In this document: in pieces, positions 43,531 to 55,164 of the stretch
Layout of the letters: the number at the start of each line of letters is the position of its first letter
Position numbering within the stretch: the stretch's first letter is position 1
Origin: Gallionella sp.
Lineage (GTDB): Bacteria > Pseudomonadota > Gammaproteobacteria > Burkholderiales > Gallionellaceae
Reading direction: 5' to 3'
Assembly: GCA_028710565.1 (NCBI GenBank)
Contig: JAQTTV010000016.1
Location: 1-64,000, forward strand
DNA length: 64,000 nucleotides
The notes under the pieces: model-generated
The model's input: only the letters and a program-made list of their open reading frames with translations
What the model was told of the DNA's origin: nothing
Databases searched by the model: none
Program-made: the position numbers and the translations under genes

Positions 43531-44247
43531 TCATCCCCCCAAATACGCCCGCTGCACCGCTTCACTTCCTAACAATTCACTCGCTTTCCCCAACAAAGTA
43601 ATGCCACCACTTTCCATCACATACCCGCGCTGAGCGACTTGTAAGGCGAGTTTGGCGTTTTGTTCGACCAGCAAGACGCTCATGCCGAGGGCGGCGATGT
43701 CGCGGATAGTGTCGAAGATTTTTTGCACCATCAGTGGGGCGAGTCCCATGCTGGGTTCGTCCAACATCAATAAGCGCGGGCGGGACATCAGGGCGCGCGC
43801 CATGGCGACCATTTGTTGTTCGCCGCCCGACAAAGTGCCCGCTAATTGACTGCGGCGTTCGGCTAAGCGTGGAAATAGCACGTACATTTTGTCTAAATCG
43901 GCAGCAATCTCGGCGGTATCATTGCGGCTGTACGCGCCCATTTGAAGGTTTTCGGCGATGGTGAGACGGGCGAATACGCCGCGTCCTTCTGGCACCAGTG
44001 CCATGCCCATTGTCACGCGTTGATGAGCGGGCGTGTGTTGTAGTGATTGCCCTGCATAGTGAATGCTGCCGTCTTTAGGGGCTTGCAGCCCTGCGAGGGT
44101 TTTTAGCGTGGTGGATTTTCCCGCGCCGTTGCTGCCAATCAGTGCGACCAATTCGCCTACGCCAACTTTAAGGTCTATGCCTTTGACGGCATGAATACCG
44201 CCGTAGGATACGTGTAGCGCATGGACAGAGAGTAGAGGATTCGTCAT
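43531..44247 (-). CDS. livF: Branched-chain amino acid ABC transporter ATPase LivF
   Basis: Second ATPase of the LivHMGF importer. The 238-residue protein has Walker A GSNGAGKST, signature LSGGEQQMVAMARAL, Walker B LLMLDEP and SMGLAPL, the LivF hallmark. Last gene of the interrupted operon. A 139-base gap with a palindromic repeat separates it from livG, unlike the usual direct junction. The substrate could also be urea, as UrtE is closely related; no urea genes are nearby. Confidence 0.93.
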   Translation of the reverse strand: MTNPLLSVHALHVSYGGIHAVKGIDLKVGVGELVALIGSNGAGKSTTLKTLAGLQAPKDGSIHYAGQSLQHTPAHQRVTMGMALVPEGRGVFARLTIAENLQMGAYSRNDTAEIAADLDKMYVLFPRLAERRSQLAGTLSGGEQQMVAMARALMSRPRLLMLDEPSMGLAPLMVQKIFDTIRDIAALGMSVLLVEQNAKLALQVAQRGYVMESGGITLLGKASELLGSEAVQRAYLGG

Positions 44248-44288
44248 AACGTGTTCTAAAATTTACCTAATCTACGGGGCATTTAAAT

Positions 44289-44378
44289 CCGTTCGTGCTG
44301 AGCTTGTCGAAGCATGGAAGGATTTAAATCTCGCATGCTTTTAAACCCCTCACCCTTCGACAAGCTCAGGGCGAACGG
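44289..44378. repeat. Dispersed palindromic repeat between livG and livF
   Basis: The arms at 44289-44312 (core GTGCTGAGCTTGTCGAAG) and 44355-44378 (core CTTCGACAAGCTCAGGG) are nearly complementary. Same family as 26074-26163. Confidence 0.82.
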
Positions 44379-44386
44379 TTTAAAAA

Positions 44387-45175
44387 TCAATTCGTAGGTT
44401 GTGGAGGGCATGGTTCACTTCCCAAATACGCGGCAATCACCGCTGGATTTTGGCGCACGGCTTCGGGTGTGTCTTCGGCGATTTTTTGCCCGTAGTCCAA
44501 CACGGCGATGCGGTCGCACAAGCCCATCATCAACTTCACATCGTGCTCGATCAGCAAAATGGTGATGCCGCTGCTGCGAATGGTTTGCAACAGTTTTTTT
44601 AAATTGTCCGTTTCGGTGGCGTTCATGCCCGCAGCGGGTTCGTCTAATGCCAATAACAACGGCTCGGTGGCGAGGGCGCGGGCGATTTCAAGGCGGCGCT
44701 GTTCGCCGTAAGACAAATGTTTTGCCAAGGTGTGTGCGGGTTTGCGTATGCCCACATAGTCCAATAATTCGCGGGCGCGGTCACTGATGGCGCGTTCTTC
44801 TTCGCGGGTGGCAGGGTTGCGCAACAGCGCGCCAAACACGCCCGCGTGGGTACGCAAGTGCCGCCCGATCATCACGTTTTCCAGCGCGCTGAGGTTTTCA
44901 AATAAGCGGATATTTTGGAAAGTGCGGGCGATGCCAGCTTGTGCCAACACGTGTGGTTTGCAGGCGGAATAAGATTTTCCCTTGAACTCAAATCGTCCCG
45001 CGCTGGCTTGGTACAAGCCAGTGATAACGTTGAACAGCGTGGTTTTGCCCGCGCCATTCGGGCCAATTAAGCCGTAAATTTCGCCGCGCTGGATATGCAG
45101 CGACACGTCGTTTAAGGCTTTGAGTCCGCCAAATTGTTTGCTGATGGCAGAAAGTTGCAACAATGGCGCGCTCAT
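44387..45175 (-). CDS. livG: Branched-chain amino acid ABC transporter ATPase LivG
   Basis: First ATPase of the importer. The 262-residue protein has Walker A GPNGAGKTTLFN, a family-specific VLAQAGIARTFQNIRLF loop, signature LSYGEQRRLEIARAL and Walker B LLALDEPAAGMN. The PAAGMNxxET segment is typical of LivG. The start overlaps the livM stop by four bases. Confidence 0.94.
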   Translation of the reverse strand: MSAPLLQLSAISKQFGGLKALNDVSLHIQRGEIYGLIGPNGAGKTTLFNVITGLYQASAGRFEFKGKSYSACKPHVLAQAGIARTFQNIRLFENLSALENVMIGRHLRTHAGVFGALLRNPATREEERAISDRARELLDYVGIRKPAHTLAKHLSYGEQRRLEIARALATEPLLLALDEPAAGMNATETDNLKKLLQTIRSSGITILLIEHDVKLMMGLCDRIAVLDYGQKIAEDTPEAVRQNPAVIAAYLGSEPCPPQPTN

Positions 45176-46335
45176 AGTGTCTCTACTTTCTCTTCGTCAT
45201 CTAGTTCACGACGACGTAAACGCGAGGGCAACAGCCCTGCTGGGCGATACAACATCATTAGAATCAAGGCTGTACCGAATAGCAACATGCGCAAACTTTC
45301 GGGATCAATGAGTACTTTGCCGAATAGCGATTGTTGCAACGGTACCACGCTGTGACGCAACACTTCGGGCAAAATCGCCAACAACACCCCGCCGACAATC
45401 ACGCCCGCGATGTTGCCCATGCCGCCCAACACCACCATGCACAAAATCATCACTGATTCCATCAGGCTGAAACTTTCGGGGCTGACAAAGCCTTGAAAGC
45501 CCGCGAACAACGTACCCGACACGCCGCCAAACATCGCGCCCATGGCGAATGCCAACAGCTTCAAATTGCGGGTGTTTAGCCCCATGGCGGAAGCGGCGAC
45601 TTCATCTTCTCGAATCGCCATCCACGCCCGACCGATGCGCGAATGTTCCAAGCGTTGCGACACCAGCACGATGACCAAAGTAAGGCTCAGGAACAGGTAA
45701 AAATACAGATGCACCGAGGGCAGCGTGATGCCGAAAAGCTCTTGCGTAGCGTTGAGCGATACTCCACCGACTTGAATGGGATCAATGCGGCTGATGCCTT
45801 GCGGGCCGTTGGTGAAGTTAATCGGCGCGTTCAGGTTATTCATAAAGATGCGAATGATTTCACCAAAACCGAGTGTGACGATGGCGAGGTAATCGCCGCG
45901 TAGCCGCAAGGTCGGCGCACCCAACAACACCCCAAAAATCCCCGCCAAAATTGCGCCCAGCGGCAATACCAGCCAAAATGGCAAATGCACACCATCGGGG
46001 AAAATAGCAGGGAAAGCCAGTGCCAAATGCGGTGAGCCTGCCAAAGCGTAGGTGTAAGCACCGACTGCGAAAAACGCGATATAGCCCAAATCCAACAAGC
46101 CCGCGTAACCGACCACGATGTTCAATCCCAACGCCAACATGATGTATAGCATGGAAAAATCTGCGATGCGCACCCAGCCACGCCCCAACGCCGCGTCGGT
46201 GATAAATGGCAACAACAGCACGCCTAAGCACATGAGCCAAACAGATATTCCCCTCGTCCACTTGCGGGAGAGGGGGTGAGGGAATCCTTTAAGCACGTTC
46301 CGCAAAATATCTTCCTTTTTACTCTGTGAAAACAT
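45172..46335 (-). CDS. livM: Branched-chain amino acid ABC transporter permease LivM
   Basis: Permease subunit with about eight to ten helices. Family motifs: ADFSMLYIMLALGLNIVVGYAGLLDLGYIAFFAVGAYTYAL, LGAPTLRLRGDYLAIVTLGFGEI and ALAFAMGAMFGGVSGTLFAGFQG-type LLAFAMGAMFGGVSG. The start is uncertain. ATG 46335 (387 residues) overlaps the upstream 1263-aa gene by 17 bases and translates a palindromic repeat (GFPHPLSRKW). ATG 46233 would begin inside the first helix (MCLGVLLLPFITDA). The native 5' end seems to have been replaced by repeat and insertion sequence. Confidence 0.88.
   Translation of the reverse strand: MFSQSKKEDILRNVLKGFPHPLSRKWTRGISVWLMCLGVLLLPFITDAALGRGWVRIADFSMLYIMLALGLNIVVGYAGLLDLGYIAFFAVGAYTYALAGSPHLALAFPAIFPDGVHLPFWLVLPLGAILAGIFGVLLGAPTLRLRGDYLAIVTLGFGEIIRIFMNNLNAPINFTNGPQGISRIDPIQVGGVSLNATQELFGITLPSVHLYFYLFLSLTLVIVLVSQRLEHSRIGRAWMAIREDEVAASAMGLNTRNLKLLAFAMGAMFGGVSGTLFAGFQGFVSPESFSLMESVMILCMVVLGGMGNIAGVIVGGVLLAILPEVLRHSVVPLQQSLFGKVLIDPESLRMLLFGTALILMMLYRPAGLLPSRLRRRELDDEEKVETL
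46247..46285. repeat. Palindromic repeat inside the 5' end of livM
   Basis: ATTCCCCTC ... GAGGGAAT arms with a CCACTTGCGGGAG centre. Similar units are seen near 14074-14103 and 31708-31750. It lies inside the extended livM reading frame and marks the junction between liv DNA and the inserted gene. Confidence 0.75.
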
Positions 46336-49300
46336 CACGTTCCGATTCGCGTATTGCATCATTTTCATAGTTTTGAGCCAGTTTTCTAACAGCATCAGCA
46401 ACCCGATGAAATCCGTTGTCAGCCAGAGCGTTCGCCTTCTCTCGATAATTGATAGCGATCATTTGCTCTTCCTTACCAGCAGAAAAACCGTGAACGCCAC
46501 GTTTGTTAAATAGACCTGAGGTGAATGCAGAACGCATTTCTGGCGCATCCTTGGCATCAAGGGCTGCGGCAATGGCTTTGCGTATCCAAAGCCCATCAGG
46601 ATCGGCGGGCGCATACGCTAGAGCCTGTCCAAGCTGATCCATCGCAATTTTGAAATGCCCTGACTTAGTCGTGAGCCGCTTGACCTCGGCAAGCCACCCA
46701 TCAAACCTGATGTCGTCAAAATCTTCATTTGCTGTCGTGCCAGGGAGCGTTCTCCAGCCATGCAGAAGGTGATAGGCATTTCGAGCAATGCTCTTCTCGG
46801 TATCCGTAACTTCACGTTCAGTGTTTTCATCTTTGTCAGAGCGAAATATGGCTGCGATTACTTCACAAAAGAAATCTGGTTTAGTAGCAAGCCTGCGCTC
46901 AAGTAACTTAGGCTCGCCCCCAGAGAGCCGATTCAAAAGTGGAAGAGTTCTCCACTCAATTTGAAACAAATCTTCAGAGTCCTCAGGCTCATTTTCTTGA
47001 AGCCATTTGATCACCTCCAATAACTGGTACTGATCAAGATGCGCAGCTTGAGCCTCCGACGCAAGTACACCCATCAATGCACGCAATACAAGTTTGGCTG
47101 GGAACACCACCCTCTTATTAGAAAGGGTATATAGGCAATCTATAGCGGCGCGGGGCTGCTCATTGGATATGAGTTTTTCTGCTGCCTCAAACAGATATTG
47201 CTGTTCCAGTCCCCAAGGATTTGCGTTCACAGCTTTCCAATAACTGACAGCGTCATTTCCAAGGTGTTGTTCAGCCCTGTGCCAAACCTCAGGGTCGAAG
47301 GGGAGTAGAACCAATAAGGCCAATATTTGCTTTGTGTTCCAACCCTTATCTAACTGGGTGTCAACCCAAGTCCATTTCTGCCCCCAATATCTTCCCCAAA
47401 CAAAATTCCCAACTAAATCACCCATTGTTTTGTCGGCTTGCCCCAAGTAAACAGGTAGCAAGAAGGTATCAATATCTGGTGACTCCAAGGAACCGAGAGC
47501 AAATCCAACCTTTCTAGGAGAGTCAACCTGCCGAGCAAAAGCCAACACATCTTCGATATTGCCTGCTGCAAGTATTTCTTTAATCGCCTCCTGCCGTTTT
47601 TGATCAAGCCTTAGTCTCTGCTCTTCAAAATCGCCATTTTCTTCATAAAGGTCAATTTCTCTTTCGCTAAAAAGTCGGCGTTGCAACAAACTTGTGGATG
47701 TTGGAGCAAGTTTCGTTGCCACTACTTCTATTTTTGCAATAAATTCTGCTGGCATCGCCCATTGGGCATCCGCGTATTTGCGATGTTTTGCAGCCACGTC
47801 GACAAGCGTTTCCCAAAGAGGAAGGCGGACAGATTCGGGGAGTAAAACAACGGCATCAGAACCGATGTGGTCTATTATTCGTGAGTAGGCTGGGTTTGGC
47901 AGATCAGGAAGTCGATCAATCAACGCTGTCAATTTCAACAAATCAGTTGCCGCAATTTTTGTGGTTAATTCAGCATAGCCAGAGACCTGTTCCCAATATT
48001 CGTTATGGGTAACATTTACTTGCCATCCATTCGGAATGAAATTACGCCAAGTGGGTTTGCGTGTACCCGATGTTGTCCCGTGCATTGAGGGCAATAAACG
48101 CACCAATAACGTCCAGCCAACATCTGGCTGATCACGTAGTAGAGCCTCCACGGCGGCTATACGCTGAGGGATCGTAGCCGATGTCTGCGGATGCCAAGGA
48201 AGAAATATATCAACAAGCGAATTTTTCGGTCGGTTTGACCAGTTGCCGCCTGGATCAATCGCTGCCAATTCCCCTAATAGCGTTGTAATTCGCACGAGGT
48301 AATCAGGATTCCATGCTAGAGTTTCAAGTGCCCAGAGCAAGCCACTCGTGTAGTTCCAGCCTCCGAAACCATTACTTTCCTGCGCAAATACCCCAAGAAA
48401 TGGGCTGGTGGAAGGATTCAACAACGCGGCTTCAACAGCATCAAGGAACTCATCTGGCGCAGCTTCTGCCAGCAAGGGCAAGGAACTATTGAGGCTCGCC
48501 CACTTTACCCAGTCAGCATTCTGCAATAATTTGCGAACAATAATACTCGCAGTTAATTCAGCCTTGCCGCGAGTGCATGATGAAAGTGCGGCTGGCTTAC
48601 TTCCCAGTAGAGCCAGCGATTCGGCAACTCCTTCTCGGATTGCGTCTGAATGAGAAAGTGTCTTGCCAGCTGCAAAACGCTCATCAATTGGCAAATCAAA
48701 CTTTGCGTCTTTCTCCCCTAACACCATAATTGCCAACTTTTGAAAACAATCCAGATCGGCGTTGGTCAACCTAGCCCCTAATGCTGACCAAGCCTCACCA
48801 CGTGAAATCATTTTCCAGTTTTCGTTGCGCTGAATCAGGGGAGAGTCCGAGCGCAAGGCTTCACTCCGCGCTACCTCGATCCACTCCCCATATGGCTTTC
48901 CCAACAGCATCTCCACCGCACTACGATCGGCAGCATTACCTCCCTGCCATTTTCCGATCAGCCCCGTCTGAGCCAAAATTCGTGCATTTTCCCAAGTCGC
49001 GTAGGGTGGTAGATCACCGAGACCGAGCAGATACCGTTTGAGTGCGGCAAGACTTTGCGCCCCCGCTCCAGCTAATTCACGCGCACGTTCTGGCTCGAAA
49101 CCGCCATCACGAAACGCAGTTTCCAGTACACTTTTTGACGGACTGCGTATTGGAATCAAGCTTTCATTCCCATGTGACCAAGTGCCAGATACAGGAATGA
49201 TGATGCGATGACCATTCTTCCTAGCTGCCATGAGCAACTGCTCATTTGATTCCAAATCAAGCCTTGGGCTGGCTACAAGTATATGTGAGGCTCTGAGGTT

Positions 49301-50110
49301 GGCAAACGAATGCCAGGTATCAGCGTCGCTTATGAATAGGCAGCAACTGCTGAATGCTTGCCGTGTTTTCACATCCAGTGATTCTAAAAAAGCCGCAACA
49401 AAGTCTTCAGCATCCTTTTCGCTTTCCGTAGCCAACAACAATTGCGTGGTCTCGCCACGAAATAATCGGTTCAACTCCTCACAAGCCTTCTCTCTACCGA
49501 CTAGAAAAACTGTGGGGGGAAGTGGCGGATCATTCGCGGTGTTAGCCTTTAGATTAGAAAGTAAAGTCCAATGCTCAGCAACAGTCTCGAAACCGTTGGC
49601 ATTCTTCACAAGCCCAATTTTATTTAGTAGCCATTTGCCAATTGCAGGGAACTCTCGCAGCCAATCCGCTAGTTGAACACCATCCAGAATTTTGATGGCT
49701 CTCCATTCATCATTTCCTCTGTCTTCTACCCATTTCGCTTGCTTAGATTGTGACCAAGTACGGCTGCGCGCTGTAACAAAAACAAAAGTGGCTGTCTGAC
49801 GCTCTTCCGCAGATATTTCTTTAGTGCGTTTTCGATAATCTTCTGTCGCTTTAGTTTGTGGATCACCTCGACCCGTTTCCCAAAAACTTCTTTGTGTTGG
49901 AACGAACTGACGGAATCCACTTTCAGTCTCGACAAGCCCGTCCAGCCCAGGCAAGTTTATTGAGTCACTATAAGGAATTCGACAAGCAGTGATGTCTGGA
50001 ACGGACGTAGTCACCAGCCACCAGACTAACTCTGGGATGACTGCCTCACTATCTCTCCGTTGCGCATAGTCCTCTAATTCACTAGCAGTAACTATTTGTG
50101 TATGTTCCAT
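46319..50110 (-). CDS. Large putative PD-(D/E)XK nuclease / STAND-like protein inserted in the liv operon
   Basis: A 1263-residue soluble protein. The N-terminal 170 residues resemble a restriction-endonuclease fold: INLPGLDGLVETE (D57, E61, E63), then SFWETGRGDPQTKATEDYRKR (E78, K87). This pattern precedes NTPase modules in known defence proteins. Residues 199-241 look like a STAND/AAA entry (TVFLVGREKACEELNRLF), but where Walker A should be the sequence is LLLATESEKDAEDF with no GxxGxGK. About 900 residues of helical, TPR/HEAT-like sequence follow. Neither transport nor amino-acid functions are suggested. It lies between livH and livM on the same strand, 69 bases from livH. An anti-phage role is inference. 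Confidence 0.6.
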   Translation of the reverse strand: MEHTQIVTASELEDYAQRRDSEAVIPELVWWLVTTSVPDITACRIPYSDSINLPGLDGLVETESGFRQFVPTQRSFWETGRGDPQTKATEDYRKRTKEISAEERQTATFVFVTARSRTWSQSKQAKWVEDRGNDEWRAIKILDGVQLADWLREFPAIGKWLLNKIGLVKNANGFETVAEHWTLLSNLKANTANDPPLPPTVFLVGREKACEELNRLFRGETTQLLLATESEKDAEDFVAAFLESLDVKTRQAFSSCCLFISDADTWHSFANLRASHILVASPRLDLESNEQLLMAARKNGHRIIIPVSGTWSHGNESLIPIRSPSKSVLETAFRDGGFEPERARELAGAGAQSLAALKRYLLGLGDLPPYATWENARILAQTGLIGKWQGGNAADRSAVEMLLGKPYGEWIEVARSEALRSDSPLIQRNENWKMISRGEAWSALGARLTNADLDCFQKLAIMVLGEKDAKFDLPIDERFAAGKTLSHSDAIREGVAESLALLGSKPAALSSCTRGKAELTASIIVRKLLQNADWVKWASLNSSLPLLAEAAPDEFLDAVEAALLNPSTSPFLGVFAQESNGFGGWNYTSGLLWALETLAWNPDYLVRITTLLGELAAIDPGGNWSNRPKNSLVDIFLPWHPQTSATIPQRIAAVEALLRDQPDVGWTLLVRLLPSMHGTTSGTRKPTWRNFIPNGWQVNVTHNEYWEQVSGYAELTTKIAATDLLKLTALIDRLPDLPNPAYSRIIDHIGSDAVVLLPESVRLPLWETLVDVAAKHRKYADAQWAMPAEFIAKIEVVATKLAPTSTSLLQRRLFSEREIDLYEENGDFEEQRLRLDQKRQEAIKEILAAGNIEDVLAFARQVDSPRKVGFALGSLESPDIDTFLLPVYLGQADKTMGDLVGNFVWGRYWGQKWTWVDTQLDKGWNTKQILALLVLLPFDPEVWHRAEQHLGNDAVSYWKAVNANPWGLEQQYLFEAAEKLISNEQPRAAIDCLYTLSNKRVVFPAKLVLRALMGVLASEAQAAHLDQYQLLEVIKWLQENEPEDSEDLFQIEWRTLPLLNRLSGGEPKLLERRLATKPDFFCEVIAAIFRSDKDENTEREVTDTEKSIARNAYHLLHGWRTLPGTTANEDFDDIRFDGWLAEVKRLTTKSGHFKIAMDQLGQALAYAPADPDGLWIRKAIAAALDAKDAPEMRSAFTSGLFNKRGVHGFSAGKEEQMIAINYREKANALADNGFHRVADAVRKLAQNYENDAIRESERDVFTE

Positions 50111-50179
50111 ACCCCTAGCTTTCTTGGAAAAATTACGTCAATCACACTTTGAGGTAACACAACTCCCAACGGAGCATTA

Positions 50180-51103
50180 TCAAGCGCGTTCCGCAAGGCG
50201 TTCTCCCAATAAACCCGATGGGCGGAATACCAACACCCCGATGAGCACGATAAAGGCGAATACGTCTTGGTAATTGCTGCCGAAAAAGCCGTGGGTTAGG
50301 TCGCCGATATAGCCCGCGCCCAGACTTTCAATTAGTCCCAACAACAGCCCACCGACCATTGCGCCGCGCAAGTTGCCGATGCCGCCTAACACAGCGGCGG
50401 TAAAGGCCTTCAGCCCCAGCAGAAAGCCCATGTAGTAATGCGCCAAGCCGTAGTTGGCACTGACCATCAACCCTGCCACCGCCGCCAAAGCCGAGCCCAA
50501 CATGAAAGTCAGCGAAATCACGCGATTCACATCTACGCCCATCAGTTGTGCGGCGTGTTGATTTTCTGCCACCGCACGCATGGCGCGACCGAGTCTGGTG
50601 CGATGCACAATGACCATCAGCCCCGCCATCATCAACAGTGCGGAACTGAAAATAATCAGTTGAATGTCGTTGATAATCGCGCCGCCGAGGGTGTGCGATT
50701 GGTTGGTGAACAAGGTGGGAAAGGGCAAATAACCGCGCCCCCAAATCATCATCGCCAGATTTTGCAATACGATGGACACGCCAATCGCGGTAATCAGCGG
50801 GGCAAGGCGCGGCGCATGGCGCAAAGGACGATAAGCCACGCGCTCAATGGTATAGCCCAGCGCCATACAGGCGGCGATAGAAAAGAGCACGCTGAGCGGC
50901 AACGCTAACCAAATCGGCGCGCCCCATCCCATCAGCGCGGTCAATGCGGAGATCGCTGCCAACGCGCCCACCATGACCACTTCGCCATGGGCAAAGTTAA
51001 TCAAGCCCAAAATGCCATAGACCATGGTATAGCCCAGCGCGACCAAAGCATAGACGCTGCCTTGCACCAGACCATTGATAATTTGTTGGAGGAAGATGTC
51101 CAT
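50180..51103 (-). CDS. livH: Branched-chain amino acid ABC transporter permease LivH
   Basis: Permease partner of LivM. The 307-residue protein opens MDIFLQQIINGLVQGSVYAL and carries ALGYTMVYGILGLINFAHGEVVMVGA, the strongest LivH signature. RAVAENQHAAQLMGVDVNRV and LGGIGNLRGAMVGGLLLGLIE follow. First liv gene in the window; no periplasmic binding protein (LivJ/K) is adjacent. The expected next gene, livM, is displaced 3.8 kb. Confidence 0.94.
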   Translation of the reverse strand: MDIFLQQIINGLVQGSVYALVALGYTMVYGILGLINFAHGEVVMVGALAAISALTALMGWGAPIWLALPLSVLFSIAACMALGYTIERVAYRPLRHAPRLAPLITAIGVSIVLQNLAMMIWGRGYLPFPTLFTNQSHTLGGAIINDIQLIIFSSALLMMAGLMVIVHRTRLGRAMRAVAENQHAAQLMGVDVNRVISLTFMLGSALAAVAGLMVSANYGLAHYYMGFLLGLKAFTAAVLGGIGNLRGAMVGGLLLGLIESLGAGYIGDLTHGFFGSNYQDVFAFIVLIGVLVFRPSGLLGERLAERA

Positions 51104-51209
51104 TAGCTTAGCACCTGTACTGCGCCATCACTGCGAGAGATAGGTTCGGTGGCGTAAGGCTTTTTCAGCCAAGCCGCTCTGGAGTAGGGCTTTAAAGATA
51201 AATGAGCAA

Positions 51210-51422
51210 TCAATTTGTGGGGGGGGGCCAATTAAAGGGTGGATTCGGCATCCAGTCACCTTTTTTGAGTTGCCTCTCAAAAATCTGTTGGTGAATTAAT
51301 ACGTCTTGTTGGATTATCAAAGTGGTATCCAATAGGACGGATAAGCAGTTGATCTGAAGTTCTCGTGCATTATCCGCTACACAAGGTAAGACGGCCGCAT
51401 CAGATCTCCGACATTTAATCAT
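51210..51422 (-). CDS. Short ORF with a homopolymeric C tract, possibly a frameshifted or phase-variable gene
   Basis: A 70-residue frame ending DWMPNPPFNWPPPTN. The last prolines are encoded by a run of nine C (51219-51227, G on the plus strand). One extra C would continue the frame for 45 more residues (through LIAHLSLKPYSRAAWLKKPY) to a TAA that overlaps the livH ATG; one fewer would give a different 32-residue tail. The upstream part has no family I know. It could be a phase-variable gene, a decayed gene or a sequencing length error. The rest of 51104-51488 holds only a GCGCTACG...CGTAGCGC hairpin (51438-51470) after gyrB. Confidence 0.35.
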   Translation of the reverse strand: MIKCRRSDAAVLPCVADNARELQINCLSVLLDTTLIIQQDVLIHQQIFERQLKKGDWMPNPPFNWPPPTN

Positions 51423-51488
51423 ATATTCAAGGGGATGCGCTACGCTGATTGCACGTAGCGCAAGTTTATTTTTTTGCAGTGAACGGGT

Positions 51489-53915
<2,427 letters not shown>

Positions 53916-53945
53916 TAAAAATCAAACGATCAGTCCGACTCAACA

Positions 53946-55052
53946 TTAAAGCCGCATCGGCATAATGACGTAACGGAATTCCGCATCAGCAGGACTCGTC
54001 ATCAACACGCTACTGTTCATATCGCCGAAGGAGAATACCGCTGCATCGCTGCTGATATTGCTCAGGCCATCCATTAGATAGTTGACGTTAAAACCAATAT
54101 CAAGCGCATTGCCTTGATAATCCGTTTCGATTTCTTCTTGCGCTTCCTCTTGCTCACTATTGCTACTAATAATGCTGAGGTTGTTGTCAGTCAAAACCAG
54201 TCGTACACCACGAAACTTTTCGTTCGATAAAATAGCGACGCGCTGCAAGGCTTGCTGCAATTGAATTCTGTTTAAATTCAAATGGTTAATATACTTAGGA
54301 ATGACGCGCTCATAATCGGGGAAACGCCCATCAATCACTTTGGAAACCAAAGTAATATCTGAAAAATTAAATTTTACTTGTTGCGCCGAAAACTCCATAT
54401 AAACAGGTTCATCATTATCATTCAATAACTTATAGATTTCCAATACAGCTTTGCGTGGAACAATAATATCCTGCTTAGGGTACTCGCCTACAATGTCGGT
54501 CGTGTTGTAGGCCAAGCGGTGTCCATCAGTAGCAACGGCTTTCAATTTGTTTTGATCGACAATCAATAACACGCCATTGAGGTAATAACGCACATCCTGT
54601 TGCGCCATGGCGTACTGGACAGAATGAAGCAAAGCTTTCAATTTACCCTGACTTAAAGTGATTTTGATGGCATTATCCAGCGCACTATTCAAAACTGGAA
54701 AATCTTCAGCAGGGAGCGTCTGCACACTAAAGCGACTTTTATTGGCTTTAATCAATGCCTTATTATCAACCAGATCAATCGAAATTTGACTGGGTTCAGG
54801 CAAAATCCGCAAAATCTCTTGTAGCTTTTTTCCTGACACCGTGATCGCGGCATCAGCCTCATCATGCGCTTCAATCGCAATGGTCGTGCTAATTTGAATT
54901 TCTAAATCGGTCGCCGTAAAACGGATGGAATGACTATTTTTTTCGATCAACACATTTGAAAGTATCGGCAAGGTGTGCTTACGCTCCACAATACCATTCA
55001 CAATTTGCAACGGTTTGAGTAAATTTTGTTTATCTGTCTTGGTTATAAACAT
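53946..55052 (-). CDS. dnaN: DNA polymerase III beta clamp
   Basis: Sliding clamp conferring processivity on DNA polymerase III. The 368-residue length is canonical. Segments KQNLLKPLQIVNGIVERKHT, LPILSNVLIE and the C-terminal YVIMPMRL (the conserved end of the clamp's partner-binding pocket) identify it. It follows dnaA after 112 bases on the minus strand and precedes gyrB. Confidence 0.98.
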   Translation of the reverse strand: MFITKTDKQNLLKPLQIVNGIVERKHTLPILSNVLIEKNSHSIRFTATDLEIQISTTIAIEAHDEADAAITVSGKKLQEILRILPEPSQISIDLVDNKALIKANKSRFSVQTLPAEDFPVLNSALDNAIKITLSQGKLKALLHSVQYAMAQQDVRYYLNGVLLIVDQNKLKAVATDGHRLAYNTTDIVGEYPKQDIIVPRKAVLEIYKLLNDNDEPVYMEFSAQQVKFNFSDITLVSKVIDGRFPDYERVIPKYINHLNLNRIQLQQALQRVAILSNEKFRGVRLVLTDNNLSIISSNSEQEEAQEEIETDYQGNALDIGFNVNYLMDGLSNISSDAAVFSFGDMNSSVLMTSPADAEFRYVIMPMRL

Positions 55053-55164
55053 TATATAAATACCTTAAAAGCGATTCGTAAAGCGGGTTGTAAGAAGTAA
55101 TCTGGCACTTTAATAAGGATGCGACGGGATAAGACTCGCGCTGTATGCACACAAAGTGTAAGCA

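Noticed and set aside
43531..51103. Urea transporter (urtBCDE) instead of liv
   Set aside because: No urtA, urease genes or Urt-specific features; livH/livM/livG/livF signatures fit better, though substrate is not proven.
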